Position numbers and translations under genes: made by a program
Shown here: positions 1-9,425 of the stretch, in pieces
Position numbering within the stretch: the first letter of the stretch is position 1
How the letters are laid out: each line of letters begins with the position of its first letter
Assembly: GCA_900552455.1 (NCBI GenBank)
Contig: URZX01000011.1
Location: 5,530-69,529 of the forward strand
Source: an uncultured Peptococcaceae bacterium
GTDB taxonomy: Bacteria; Bacillota; Peptococcia; Peptococcales; Peptococcaceae
DNA length: 64,000 nucleotides
Direction of reading: 5' to 3'
The notes under the pieces: model-generated
What the model saw: only the letters and a program-made list of their open reading frames with translations
The model's database searches: none
What the model was told of the DNA's origin: nothing

Positions 1-624
1 ACCGAGGTTGTAGACGACGTCCTTGCGGCTGTAGCCATCGGGCATGGCTGCGCGGGCTTTCGAGGTCGGCAGCGGATAGTCGGGAACGAGGGCGTAGGCG
101 TAGAGCCCGTCCAGCGGCGCCAGCTTTTTCGCGGTGACGCGGCCGTCGTCGCCGATGCAGCCGATGACGATGCCGCCCAAGAGCGCCGGCAGCACGTTGT
201 CGGGATGGCCGTCGATGGCGGTAGCCATCTGCATGAGGTCGTCTTCGCTGAAGGCGTGGTCGCTCATGATCTGCGCCAGCGCCAGCCCGCTCACGGCAGC
301 TGCGGAGCTGGAGCCGAGCCCGCGCGCAAAAGGCACGCGATTGACGCAGTGCAGCGCCACTGGCACAGGCTCCTTGCCGGCTTTGGCCATCGCGTCGAGG
401 TAGGTCTGGTAAATGAGATTGTCGAGGCTTTCTGCCTCCCCTGCGCCATAGCCTTCGACACTGATCTTGGAGGATTCACCCTCTGCCAGGCGTTTCACCC
501 AAAGCTCGTTGTAAAGCGCCACCGCCATACCCAGGCAGTCAAAGCCAGGGCCCATGTTTGCCGAGGTGGCCGGTGTTTTGATCACAAGCGCCGGCGCTCC
601 TGCAAAAAATGCTTCTCTGGTCAT
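1..624 (-). CDS. thrB: Homoserine kinase (C-terminus cut off by window edge)
   Basis: Phosphorylates L-homoserine to O-phosphohomoserine with ATP, the step before threonine synthase; cytoplasmic GHMP-family kinase. The 208 visible residues contain the GHMP N-terminal strand motif PATSANMGPGFDCLG and the glycine/serine-rich ATP loop RGLGSSSAAAVSG, then GHPDN(V)LPALLGG, all in family order. The start ATG overlaps the stop of the upstream homoserine dehydrogenase in an ATGA arrangement, so translation is probably coupled. The 3' end lies beyond base 1, so completeness cannot be judged. Confidence 0.93.
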   Translation of the reverse strand, partial: MTREAFFAGAPALVIKTPATSANMGPGFDCLGMAVALYNELWVKRLAEGESSKISVEGYGAGEAESLDNLIYQTYLDAMAKAGKEPVPVALHCVNRVPFARGLGSSSAAAVSGLALAQIMSDHAFSEDDLMQMATAIDGHPDNVLPALLGGIVIGCIGDDGRVTAKKLAPLDGLYAYALVPDYPLPTSKARAAMPDGYSRKDVVYNLG

Positions 625-1928
625 TGTGGCAGCCTCCCATAGATGCGGATCACGTTTTCAACCTGGCGCACCGAATCGGCGTTTTCCATGCGTGCGAGGG
701 CTTCGTTGAATTTTTCCTCGAGGACCTCGTGGGTGATGATGACAAACTCCGCGTCCTCAGAATTGGACGAATCCTTCTGCATCGCCTGGGCAATGCTGAC
801 GCCGCTGTCGCCGAAGAGCATCCCCACCTCGCCGAGCACGCCTGGTCTGTCTGGAATGCAGAGGCGCACGTAGAAACGGCTCTTCATCTTGCTCATCGGC
901 TTGATCGGAATGTTTTCGTAGGTATAGTCGCCGATGCGTCCTTCGCAGCCATAGACAATATCGCGGCAGATATCGATGACATCGCCGACAACGGCGCTCG
1001 CCGTCGGCAGCTTGCCAGCGCCGCGGCCGTAGAACATCGCTTCGTCGATGGCGTCACCCTGCACAAACACTGCGTTGAACGAGCCGCCAACGCTGGCCAG
1101 CGGATGGCTCTTGGCGATGATCGCCGGATGCACGCTCAGGGAAAGCCCGTCCTCTTCCTTGCTGACAATGCCAAGGAGCTTGATCACGCAGCCGATGGAT
1201 TCGGCGTAGGCCATGTCGAGCTTGGAGATCTTCGTGATCCCTTCCACGTGCACATCGTCGAACACAGCCGGCGTGTGGAATGCGATGTTTGCCAGGATCG
1301 CCACCTTGCGACCGGCGTCCAGCCCTTCCACGTCTGCCGTTGGGTCCGCTTCCGCATAGCCAAGGGCCGTCGCTTCTGCGAGCGCGTCCTCGTAGCTCAT
1401 GCCATGCTCCGCCATATTTGTCAGGATGTAGTTCGTCGTGCCGTTCATGATGCCGACGATCTCAGAAAAATGGTTGGCAGCGAGGTTTTCCTTCAGCGGC
1501 TGCACGATTGGGATCGCCCCAAGCGCCGACGCTTCGTAGCGGAAATCGCGCTTCATCTCGCTGGCGAGCGCTTCGAGCTCGCGCCCATGCACAGCGATCA
1601 GATCCTTGTTGGCGCTGACAATGTTCTTGCTGGCGCGCAGCGCTTCTGTGAGATAGGTGCGCGCTGGTTCGATGCCACCCATCAGCTCGATGACGATGGA
1701 GATCTCGTCGTCGTTCAAAATATCCTGCCATTCCGTCGTCAGGGTCGTGTGCGGCATCACCTTGTCGGCGTATTTTGCCGGCGTGCGCACCAATACACGC
1801 TTGACCTCCACATCTGCGCCAACCTTGTGCTTAAAATTGTCCTTCTGCAGCTTTTCGATCACTTCATACACACCGGAACCAACAGTCCCCATGCCCAGAA
1901 GCGCTACCTTAATCGTTTCTTTTCCCAT
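621..1928 (-). CDS. hom: Homoserine dehydrogenase with C-terminal ACT domain
   Basis: NAD(P)H-dependent reduction of aspartate semialdehyde to homoserine, the branch point to threonine and methionine. 435 residues: Rossmann nucleotide site GMGTVGSGV near residue 10, catalytic domain containing SANKDLIA and the GIMNGTTNYIL segment, and a C-terminal ACT domain (about 350-430) with PDRPGVLGEV, typical of allosteric control by threonine. I chose the ATG at 1928 because a GGAGG lies 8 bases upstream; an in-frame extension to 1970 has no ribosome site and would overlap nothing useful. Downstream thrB overlaps by 3 bases; the ACT regulator gene ends 19 bases upstream. Confidence 0.96.
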   Translation of the reverse strand: MGKETIKVALLGMGTVGSGVYEVIEKLQKDNFKHKVGADVEVKRVLVRTPAKYADKVMPHTTLTTEWQDILNDDEISIVIELMGGIEPARTYLTEALRASKNIVSANKDLIAVHGRELEALASEMKRDFRYEASALGAIPIVQPLKENLAANHFSEIVGIMNGTTNYILTNMAEHGMSYEDALAEATALGYAEADPTADVEGLDAGRKVAILANIAFHTPAVFDDVHVEGITKISKLDMAYAESIGCVIKLLGIVSKEEDGLSLSVHPAIIAKSHPLASVGGSFNAVFVQGDAIDEAMFYGRGAGKLPTASAVVGDVIDICRDIVYGCEGRIGDYTYENIPIKPMSKMKSRFYVRLCIPDRPGVLGEVGMLFGDSGVSIAQAMQKDSSNSEDAEFVIITHEVLEEKFNEALARMENADSVRQVENVIRIYGRLPQ

Positions 1929-1947
1929 GCTTCGCCTCCGTCGCTTG

Positions 1948-2403
1948 TCAATTCTGACCGATCGGCTCAACCTTGATCACGCCGGGAATATCGTAGAGAG
2001 ATTCCAGCATCAGCTCAAGATTGTAGCGTTCGTCAGAACGGGATTCAAAGGAAATGGTCACGCGCGCGATGCCCTCGCTCGGGATGCCCTGATTGATCGT
2101 CAGGATATTGGCGCCGCAATCAGCGACGACGTTCAGACAGCGCGAGAGCACGCCCGCTTCGTTTTCCATATTGATCTGGATGGTCACGATCTTTTCCTTC
2201 ACCGCTTCGTAGAACGGAAAAATGCCATCTCTGTATTTATAAAACGCGCTGCGGCTGAGGCCAATCTGCTTGACCGCTTCGTTGATCGTCAGGCCAGGAT
2301 TTTTCGCGAGCAGCTCTTTGGTCTGCGCAGTCTTCAGAATCGCTTCCGGCAAAATGGTCTCATCAACGATGTACCGCTTGTTCACAGCATTGTCTTTCAT
2401 CAT
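1948..2403 (-). CDS. pheB: ACT domain protein, PheB/UPF0735 family
   Basis: 151 residues. The N-terminal part (about 20-65) looks like a small helix-turn-helix (NEAVKQIGLSRSAFYKYRDG) and the C-terminal part (about 72-148) is an ACT domain with NEAGVLSRCLNVVAD and a final PGVIKVE strand. The family (called PheB in Bacillus) is usually adjacent to hom or pheA and is thought to be an amino-acid-responsive regulator; its biochemical role is not settled. It is the first gene of the hom-thrB operon, with a good ribosome site AAAGGA and a promoter directly upstream. The symbol is by family resemblance only. Confidence 0.85.
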   Translation of the reverse strand: MMKDNAVNKRYIVDETILPEAILKTAQTKELLAKNPGLTINEAVKQIGLSRSAFYKYRDGIFPFYEAVKEKIVTIQINMENEAGVLSRCLNVVADCGANILTINQGIPSEGIARVTISFESRSDERYNLELMLESLYDIPGVIKVEPIGQN

Positions 2404-2452
2404 GCCACGTCCTTTCGTCTATTCTCGGCGGATTTTCATCCGCTACATAAGG

Positions 2453-2481
2453 ATATTACTCGAAGATCGCGTCCTTGTCAA
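2453..2481 (-). promoter_or_regulatory. Sigma-A type promoter of the pheB-hom-thrB operon
   Basis: On the minus strand TTGACA (2476-2481) and TAATAT (2453-2458) are separated by 17 bases. The short 5' UTR contains a 6-bp hairpin with a GAAA loop at 2428-2443. No terminator or leader ORF follows, so I see no sign of attenuation here. Confidence 0.75.
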
Positions 2482-2557
2482 GAGGACTTGCAGGATATTC
2501 CCGCTTCCATTCATTTCACGGATTATTGTAAATTATCTGCAAAATCCCGCTGAACAC

Positions 2558-2586
2558 AAAAACTGCAGCACATTGTGCTGCAGTTT
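2558..2586 (-). terminator. Intrinsic terminator of the ilv operon
   Basis: Perfect 12-bp inverted repeat AAACTGCAGCAC / GTGCTGCAGTTT with a 3-base loop, followed on the minus strand by a short T-rich stretch, 12 bases after the stop codon of the second ilvB. Confidence 0.8.
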
Positions 2587-2598
2587 GAGCGATAATCC

Positions 2599-4248
2599 TT
2601 AGCAATTGACCATATCGTTGATGTTCGCCCCACCGAGAGTAATTGGTGAACAATTATCCGGCATCGGAACGCGGCATTCGATCAGCGCGCAGCTTGGATC
2701 TGCGAGCGCTTCCTTGAGCACAGCCTCGATCTCGTCTTCCGATTCGATGCGATAGGTCTTAAACCCGTAGGCTTCGAAAATCTTCGAGAAATCGATGTCG
2801 CACTGGAAGAGCACGTTGGAATAGCGTTTGCCAACGTAGTGATACTGGAGCTGACGCACCATCCCCAGCGCCTGGTTGTTGAAGAGCAGGATCTTCACAG
2901 GGAGCTTCTGCTCCATGATCGTGCCCAGCTCATACATTCCCATCTGGAAGCTGCCATCACCGGTGACGGCAACAACGGTGGCATCCGGGCAGGCGACCTG
3001 AGCGCCAACCGCTGCAGGAATGCCATAGCCCATGGTGCCAAGGCCGCAGGACGAAATGAATTGATGTGGTTTTTCACACTTCAGATAGTTGGCCGCCCAA
3101 ACCTGGTGCTGACCGACGTCTGTGGTGAAGAAGCAGTTTTCCGGATCAACCAGATCGCTGAGCTTGTCGAGCACCTTCGGAACGATGCGGTCCGGTTCCG
3201 GCGCACCCTTCGCCTGTTCGAGATAGCCGCAGCCGACGAGACTTTCCGCCTTGCGCTGCAGCGCGTCTTCCAGCTGGAGCATGACCTGCTTCGCATCGCC
3301 AACGATCGGAATATCCGGAACAATGTTCTTGCCGATCTCGGCTGGGTCCACATCAACATGGATGACGAAGCTGTCTGGTGCGAACAAATTCGGCGCGTTG
3401 ATGATGCGGTCGTCAAAGCGCGTGCCGATGGCAAGGATCACATCTGACTGACGGATCAGATCGTTTGCTTCCTGATTGCCATAGGTGCCGAGCATGCCGA
3501 CCACATGCGGATCGCTGGCAGGGACACTGCCCAAGCCCATCATCGTGCAGACGATCGGGCAGTTTTTCTTTTCAGCGAGCGCCATGACTTCCTTTGTAGC
3601 GCCAGAGGTATTGACCCCGCCGCCAGCGATGATGACCATGCGCTCGGCTTCAGCGATGGCTTTGGCAGCGCGCTTGATCATGCCAGCATGGCCGTAGACC
3701 GTTGGCTTGTAGCTGCGGATGTCCACATGCTTCCATGGTTCGTACACAGCGACCTGCTGCTGGGAAACATCGCGAGGAATGTCGATCAGAACAGGACCAG
3801 GACGGCCAGTTCTGGCGATATAGAATGCTTCAGCGACGATGCGTGGAAGATCCTCCGCATCCTGTACGAGAATATTGTGTTTGGTGATCGGTGTCGTGAT
3901 GCCGGTGATGTCGGTTTCCTGGAACGCGTCGGTCCCGATGAGGTGCTTGGCAACCTGACCAGTGATCGCAACAACCGGGATCGAATCCATATAGGCCGTG
4001 GCAATCCCGGTGACCAGATTGGTCGCCCCAGGGCCGCTCGTAGCAATGCAGACACCTACGGTGTTCTTTGCACGTGCGTAGCCACTCGCTTCATGCACTG
4101 CCCCCTGTTCCTGACGGACAAGAACATTGTTGATCGGGCTCTTATCAAGAGCGTCAAATATTTCCAACAAGGCACCACCTGGATATCCGAAAATATCCGT
4201 TACGCCTTCATCTCGCAATGCCTGAACTAAAATTTCTGCGCCGTTCAA
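2599..4248 (-). CDS. ilvB: Acetolactate synthase large subunit, second copy
   Basis: Thiamine-diphosphate enzyme condensing pyruvate with pyruvate or 2-ketobutyrate, first common step to valine, leucine and isoleucine. 549 residues with all three TPP-family domains: catalytic Glu47 in RQEQGAVHEASGYAR, FAD-binding middle domain, and TPP/Mg motif GDGSFQM with the later NN. I chose a TTG start at 4248: the GTG at 4257 lies inside the ribosome site AGGAAGG, and the TTG start gives an N-terminus that aligns residue for residue with the other copy, both having the catalytic Glu at 47. Last gene of the ilv operon, directly before a terminator. Duplicate of the large subunit at 5854-7539. Confidence 0.93.
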   Translation of the reverse strand: MNGAEILVQALRDEGVTDIFGYPGGALLEIFDALDKSPINNVLVRQEQGAVHEASGYARAKNTVGVCIATSGPGATNLVTGIATAYMDSIPVVAITGQVAKHLIGTDAFQETDITGITTPITKHNILVQDAEDLPRIVAEAFYIARTGRPGPVLIDIPRDVSQQQVAVYEPWKHVDIRSYKPTVYGHAGMIKRAAKAIAEAERMVIIAGGGVNTSGATKEVMALAEKKNCPIVCTMMGLGSVPASDPHVVGMLGTYGNQEANDLIRQSDVILAIGTRFDDRIINAPNLFAPDSFVIHVDVDPAEIGKNIVPDIPIVGDAKQVMLQLEDALQRKAESLVGCGYLEQAKGAPEPDRIVPKVLDKLSDLVDPENCFFTTDVGQHQVWAANYLKCEKPHQFISSCGLGTMGYGIPAAVGAQVACPDATVVAVTGDGSFQMGMYELGTIMEQKLPVKILLFNNQALGMVRQLQYHYVGKRYSNVLFQCDIDFSKIFEAYGFKTYRIESEDEIEAVLKEALADPSCALIECRVPMPDNCSPITLGGANINDMVNC

Positions 4249-4311
4249 TAGCAACACCTTCCTTACTTGTTAAACCCAGGGGCGCTGGGCGCCCCTGTCA
4301 GTGCTTTTGGA

Positions 4312-5334
<1,023 letters not shown>

Positions 5335-5378
5335 CTAGAAATTTGGATTATATTGATCACCCGTTGATACGGTGGATC

Positions 5379-5864
5379 TTACTTTTCTTTTGGGCTGCGA
5401 ACCATTGCGCTCGCCCCAGTCTTAACGATTTCCTGAACGCCGAATGGGCGCAGGGTTTTGATGATCGCGTCGATCTTGTCGTCGTCGCCGGTGGCTTCGA
5501 TGATCATGGAGCGACGGCCAACGTCGATGATGCGCGCATGGAAGATATCCATCAGCGTCTTGATCTCGCCGCGAGTCTCATGGTCGCAGGACACACGAAC
5601 CATCAGAAGCTGACGCTCAACCGTGTCTTCATGGGTAATGTCGTTGACTTTGATGACATCAATGAGCTTGTGGAGCTGCTTGGTCACCTGTTCAATGGTC
5701 ACCTCGTCGCCATGGACCACAATGGTCATGCGGGAGACTGTTGGATCTTCAGTATCACTAACGACAAGACTGTCAATGTTGTAGCCGCGTCTGGAGAACA
5801 GACCGGAAACACGTGACAAAACACCTGGGTTGTTTTCTACTGTTACTGCTAATTTATGCTTCAT
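5379..5864 (-). CDS. ilvN: Acetolactate synthase small (regulatory) subunit
   Basis: 161 residues. The N-terminal ACT domain (about 3-75) contains ENNPGVLSRVSGLFSRRGYNI, the part that binds valine for feedback inhibition in this family; the C-terminal domain follows with IEATGDDDKIDAIIKTLRPFG. I chose the ATG at 5864 because GGGGG lies 9 bases upstream; a TTG two codons earlier is possible. It overlaps the 3' end of ilvB by 11 bases, so it is probably translationally coupled. The symbol ilvH would be equally valid. Confidence 0.95.
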   Translation of the reverse strand: MKHKLAVTVENNPGVLSRVSGLFSRRGYNIDSLVVSDTEDPTVSRMTIVVHGDEVTIEQVTKQLHKLIDVIKVNDITHEDTVERQLLMVRVSCDHETRGEIKTLMDIFHARIIDVGRRSMIIEATGDDDKIDAIIKTLRPFGVQEIVKTGASAMVRSPKEK

Positions 5865-7539
5865 CTTCAAATTCCCCCACTATTTCATCTAAGGAGCAGC
5901 CCGCTGGTATCATCGGATAAACATTCGACAGTCTGTTGATCTTGCATTCGATAAACAGAGGGCCATCCTGCTTGAGCAACGCCGGCAATTGTGCTTCTGC
6001 CTCATCCAGGGTGGTGATGCAGCGATATGGGATATCGTACGCACTCATCAGTTTTTCCCAATCCGGGCCAACCTCCAGAGGCGTAGCCGCATAGTTGGCA
6101 TCGTTGAACATTTCCTGCCACTGACGCACCATGCCAAGGTATCCATTGTTGAACATCACGATCTTCAGTGGAACGGAGAATTCCTTGACAATGCAGAGCT
6201 CCTGCTCGTTCATCTGGAAGCTGCCGTCACCGGTGATGAGAATGACACGTTCGTCCTTTTTCCCAAACTGAGCGCCGATCGCTGCCGGTAAGCCGTAACC
6301 CATCGTGCCAAGACCGCCGGAGGTCAGGAAATGACGAGGGCCCTTTGGATGCAGGAAAAGCGCCGCCCACATCTGGTGCTGACCGACATCCGTCACAACG
6401 ATGGTGTTTTCATCCAGTTCCTTGTTGATGATGTCGCAAAGCTCCATTGGTGGGAGCGAGTCTGGATCGCCATGCTTGAGCGGGCGATAATGATCCGCGA
6501 TCTCCTGGCGCCATGCGCTGTGATCAGCGTTTTCGTCAGCAACCTCGCCTGCCAGGAGCTCAAAGAACTCAGCAGCGTCACCGACGATAGGAATATCAAC
6601 CTGAACGTTCTTCCCAATCTCGGAAGAATCGATGTCCACATGGATCTTTTTAGAATGCTGCGAGAATCTTGACGTGTCGCTGGTCACGCGGTCGTCAAAA
6701 CGCATCCCCACTGCCAGAAGCAGGTCGCAGTTCTGAATGGCGTAGTTGCCATCCGTCGTGCCGTGCATGCCGACCATGCCGACAAAATTCTTGTGGTCGC
6801 CAGGGATCACGCCGTTTGCCATCAGCGTCTGGCTGATTGGCACATCCAGCTGATCGACAACCGTCAGCACATTCTTGCGTACCGCTTCGGTCGTGTTCAC
6901 CCCGCCACCAATGATGATCAGCGGCTTTTTCGCTTCAGCCAACATGCGGCCAACCTTGCGGATCTGTTCGCGGGTGATCACGCTGTTTTTGAGTTTTCTT
7001 CTGTAACGTTCCGTTGGCTCAACATCCAGATCCGGATTCTTCACATCCTGCGTAAAGAGATCCTTTGGAATGTCGACCAAAACCGGGCCTGGACGGCCAT
7101 GGGAGGCAATGTAGAACGCATCCGCCAAAACCTGTGGGATCTGGCTGGCGTCGGTGACCATCACACTCGCCTTCGTCACAGCATCTGCCATCCCCGTTAC
7201 GTACGCTTCCTGGAAGCTGTCCTTCCCGAGGAGGGAGCTTGCGACCTGGCCGCTGATCATAACCAGCGGGATCGAGTCCATCGAGGCAGTGCCAAGACCC
7301 GTCATCATATTTGCCGCGCCTGGGCCGCTCGTTGCAAAGCAAACGCCGACCTTACCAGTCGCACGCGCATAGCCGTCGGCTGCGTGAACCGCGCCCTGTT
7401 CGTGGCGCATCAAAATATGTTTTACTCCAAAATGTTTTAGACGATCATACAATGGGATGACTGCGCCCCCTGGCAGTCCGAAAACAAGATCAACGCCCTG
7501 TTTTTCAAGGCAACTTAATAAGATATCTGCTCCAATCAC
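5854..7539 (-). CDS. ilvB: Acetolactate synthase large subunit, first copy
   Basis: 561 residues, first gene of the ilv operon. Catalytic Glu47 lies in RHEQGAVHAADGYAR, the TPP/Mg motif GDGSFQM near 443, and the FAD domain in between. It starts with GTG at 7539 with AAGGTG nine bases upstream. Because ilvN overlaps its 3' end, this copy is the likelier obligate partner of the small subunit. The other copy in the same operon differs substantially in sequence (YPGGALLEIFDAL versus LPGGAVIPLYDRL), so this is an old duplication or separate acquisition, not a recent one. Confidence 0.96.
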   Translation of the reverse strand: MIGADILLSCLEKQGVDLVFGLPGGAVIPLYDRLKHFGVKHILMRHEQGAVHAADGYARATGKVGVCFATSGPGAANMMTGLGTASMDSIPLVMISGQVASSLLGKDSFQEAYVTGMADAVTKASVMVTDASQIPQVLADAFYIASHGRPGPVLVDIPKDLFTQDVKNPDLDVEPTERYRRKLKNSVITREQIRKVGRMLAEAKKPLIIIGGGVNTTEAVRKNVLTVVDQLDVPISQTLMANGVIPGDHKNFVGMVGMHGTTDGNYAIQNCDLLLAVGMRFDDRVTSDTSRFSQHSKKIHVDIDSSEIGKNVQVDIPIVGDAAEFFELLAGEVADENADHSAWRQEIADHYRPLKHGDPDSLPPMELCDIINKELDENTIVVTDVGQHQMWAALFLHPKGPRHFLTSGGLGTMGYGLPAAIGAQFGKKDERVILITGDGSFQMNEQELCIVKEFSVPLKIVMFNNGYLGMVRQWQEMFNDANYAATPLEVGPDWEKLMSAYDIPYRCITTLDEAEAQLPALLKQDGPLFIECKINRLSNVYPMIPAGCSLDEIVGEFEDEA

Positions 7540-7600
7540 GCCTATTCACACCTTCTTTTCTTTCAATCTATAACTTGTTAGGTTCTGTACCGTTATCTAT

Positions 7601-7628
7601 ATTATAGCGATATTTCTGAAGATTTCAA
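7601..7628 (-). promoter_or_regulatory. Sigma-A promoter of the ilv operon
   Basis: Minus strand TTGAAA (7623-7628) and a consensus TATAAT (7601-7606) separated by 16 bases. The expected 5' UTR is only about 55 bases and holds no leader ORF, terminator or T-box-like structure, so control is more likely by a DNA-binding protein at the palindromes upstream. Confidence 0.75.
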
Positions 7629-7645
7629 GCCTCAAATCGCATTTT

Positions 7646-7685
7646 GTGTTATAACAGAGCTTATATTTTTCATCTGTTATAACAC
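7646..7685 (-). promoter_or_regulatory. Paired palindromic sites upstream of the ilv promoter
   Basis: The 10-base palindrome TGTTATAACA occurs twice, at 7647-7656 and 7675-7684, with centres 28 bases apart; with flanks the two copies form a 12-bp inverted repeat (GTGTTATAACAG / CTGTTATAACAC). They lie just upstream of the -35 box of ilvB, the place for an activator or looping repressor. A weaker relative (TGTTATAGTT) is at 7879-7888. The cognate regulator is unknown. Confidence 0.55.
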
Positions 7686-7690
7686 ACATT

Positions 7691-7927
7691 TTCTTATGGA
7701 TCGATAACCAGAACTGATGGATGTCGGTGGCATTTTTCAGCGACCACGCTGCAGCGCCAAGTGTGTACGCTTTCACACATTTCTGCGCTCGATTTTATTT
7801 GCAACTGCTGATTTCAAACCATCTTTTTCCCGTCTTTGATCGGCAGACAAGCGTTCACGCTGTCAAACAACAAGCAACTGTTATAGTTGCGCTGTATCCA
7901 TCTGTGCCAATAAACGCTTTTTATAGT
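7691..7927. other. Intergenic stretch without a recognised gene
   Basis: Between the ilv upstream palindromes and the terminator of the two-component operon. It is more AT-rich than its surroundings and contains a short hairpin GCAACT-ATAAC-AGTTGC at 7874-7890. I see no ORF with a ribosome site and no known RNA. Confidence 0.5.
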
Positions 7928-7968
7928 AAAAAAAACCGGGCATCAGATGTCCTCACATCTGATACCCG
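7928..7968 (-). terminator. Intrinsic terminator overlapping the end of the sensor kinase gene
   Basis: Minus strand stem (GGTATCAGATGT pairing with ACATCTGATGCCC, one mismatch) followed by eight T. The 5' arm of the stem encodes the last codons of the kinase gene and its TGA lies at the loop, so the stop codon sits inside the terminator hairpin. Confidence 0.85.
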
Positions 7969-9425
7969 TTGGTGTTTTCGTCGGACAGCGGCGCGCTCTC
8001 AAGATCGTAGGAATCTTCGTCGGTGGTGGTGTCTTCGTACGGAAGCACGACAGACACTTTCGTGCCGACGCCGCGGATGCTGTCGATGTAGAAGGTCCCG
8101 TTGTGGAGGGCGACGATCTCGTTGGCGATGGATAGCCCGAGACCGGTGCCGCTCTGTTTGCTGGACCCTTTATAGAATTTTTCCTTGACGCGCACGAGCT
8201 CTTCGCTGGACATGCCCGGGCCGTTGTCTTCGATGGTCATGACGACCTGGTCGTCGAGCATGTGCGCCTGGATCACGACCTCAGGATAGGCGCGCCCTTT
8301 GACGAACTTGAAGGCGTTGTCCAGAATGTTGACAAAAACCTGGCTGAGTCGGTTTTCGTCGGCCATGACCATGACATCTGTGTTGCCGAGATGCAAGCGC
8401 AGCGCGATCTCTTCCTGAGAAGCGCGCGGCAGGAACTGGTTGTAGAGGCTCTCGAGAAAATCGTTCATCCAGATCGGCTCCAGCTCCAGCTCGATGCGAT
8501 GGCTCTGCAACTTGGAAAAATCAAGAAGGTCGTTGACGAGACGGATCATGCGCTTGGTCTCGCGGGAGATGATCTCCATCCCCATGCGCGTGGTCTCGAC
8601 GTCCTCCGGCGAATCCTCGATGGTCTCGGCCCAGCCGTTGATGGAGGTCAGCGGCGTGCGCAGCTCATGAGAAATGCTGGAGATAAAATCGTTCTTCGTT
8701 TTATACGACTGCGCGATCTCATCGGTCATGCGGTTGATGGCCTTAGAAAGCTGGCCGATCTCGTCGTTGTTGTAGACGGTGGCCTTGGCTTCCAGATTGC
8801 CTTTGGTGATCTCGCGGGTGACGCGGATGAGGTTGCGGATCGGTTTCAGGATGAGCGAGCTCATGACGCGACCAACGATGGTCGCCACAAGCAGGATCAC
8901 CACGGCGATGATGGTGACGGCAACGACGTTGGATTTCACGAGCGCGTTGACCATCGACATACTGGAGACGTAGCGCAGCACGCCCACGACGATCTTTCCG
9001 TCGTAGATCGGCACGGAAACAGACATGACGGCCTCGCGGGTGTCAAGTCTGCCGCGCCAGGCGTCAACGTCTCCGGCGACGGCGCCGTTGTAATCGTCGG
9101 TCAGCTCGGTGGCGTTTTCGGTGTCGCCAATATTGTTGATCAGGAAATGGCCATTGGTGTCATACACTTCCACGAGGGCTTTTTCCTGGCTGTCCATATT
9201 TTCAAAAATAAAGTCCTGTTTGTCTTCGATATCGCCGGAGGGCGCGTAGCGATTGAACATCGACGCGGCGGCTTCGGCATTGTTGGTGAGCGTCTGTTCA
9301 ACGCCGGACACATAATACTGGTAAATGGCGAAAATGAACAGGCTTTCCATGATGATGAGCGTGATCAGGCTGATCAGCACATAACTCAAAGACAGCTTTG
9401 TGCCAAGACCTGATGCCACGATCAA
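7953..9425 (-). CDS. Membrane sensor histidine kinase (PhoR/WalK-like)
   Basis: 490 residues. A first membrane segment (about 12-36), an extracytoplasmic sensor domain (37-165), a second membrane segment (about 166-187), HAMP (188-240), HisKA with the phospho-acceptor His253 in SISHELRTPL, and a HATPase domain with N, G1 (DNGPGM) and G2 (GTGLGLSI) boxes. The start ATG overlaps the stop of the response regulator (ATGA), so the two are a cognate pair. The domain order resembles WalK without a PAS domain; the signal is unknown. The protein ends within the terminator hairpin. Confidence 0.92.
   Translation of the reverse strand: MIVASGLGTKLSLSYVLISLITLIIMESLFIFAIYQYYVSGVEQTLTNNAEAAASMFNRYAPSGDIEDKQDFIFENMDSQEKALVEVYDTNGHFLINNIGDTENATELTDDYNGAVAGDVDAWRGRLDTREAVMSVSVPIYDGKIVVGVLRYVSSMSMVNALVKSNVVAVTIIAVVILLVATIVGRVMSSLILKPIRNLIRVTREITKGNLEAKATVYNNDEIGQLSKAINRMTDEIAQSYKTKNDFISSISHELRTPLTSINGWAETIEDSPEDVETTRMGMEIISRETKRMIRLVNDLLDFSKLQSHRIELELEPIWMNDFLESLYNQFLPRASQEEIALRLHLGNTDVMVMADENRLSQVFVNILDNAFKFVKGRAYPEVVIQAHMLDDQVVMTIEDNGPGMSSEELVRVKEKFYKGSSKQSGTGLGLSIANEIVALHNGTFYIDSIRGVGTKVSVVLPYEDTTTDEDSYDLESAPLSDENTNGYQM

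Noticed and set aside
609..1976. 455-residue plus-strand frame opposite hom
   Set aside because: Antisense shadow of homoserine dehydrogenase; His/Arg/Asp-rich, no domain, no ribosome site.
7540..7600. T-box or leader-peptide attenuator before ilvB
   Set aside because: The 5' UTR is about 55 bases, with no T-box sequence, no ORF and no terminator.
8262..9413. 383-residue plus-strand frame opposite the sensor kinase
   Set aside because: Antisense shadow; composition (HDDHGDDGDG-type) is that of a reversed acidic-basic coding frame.
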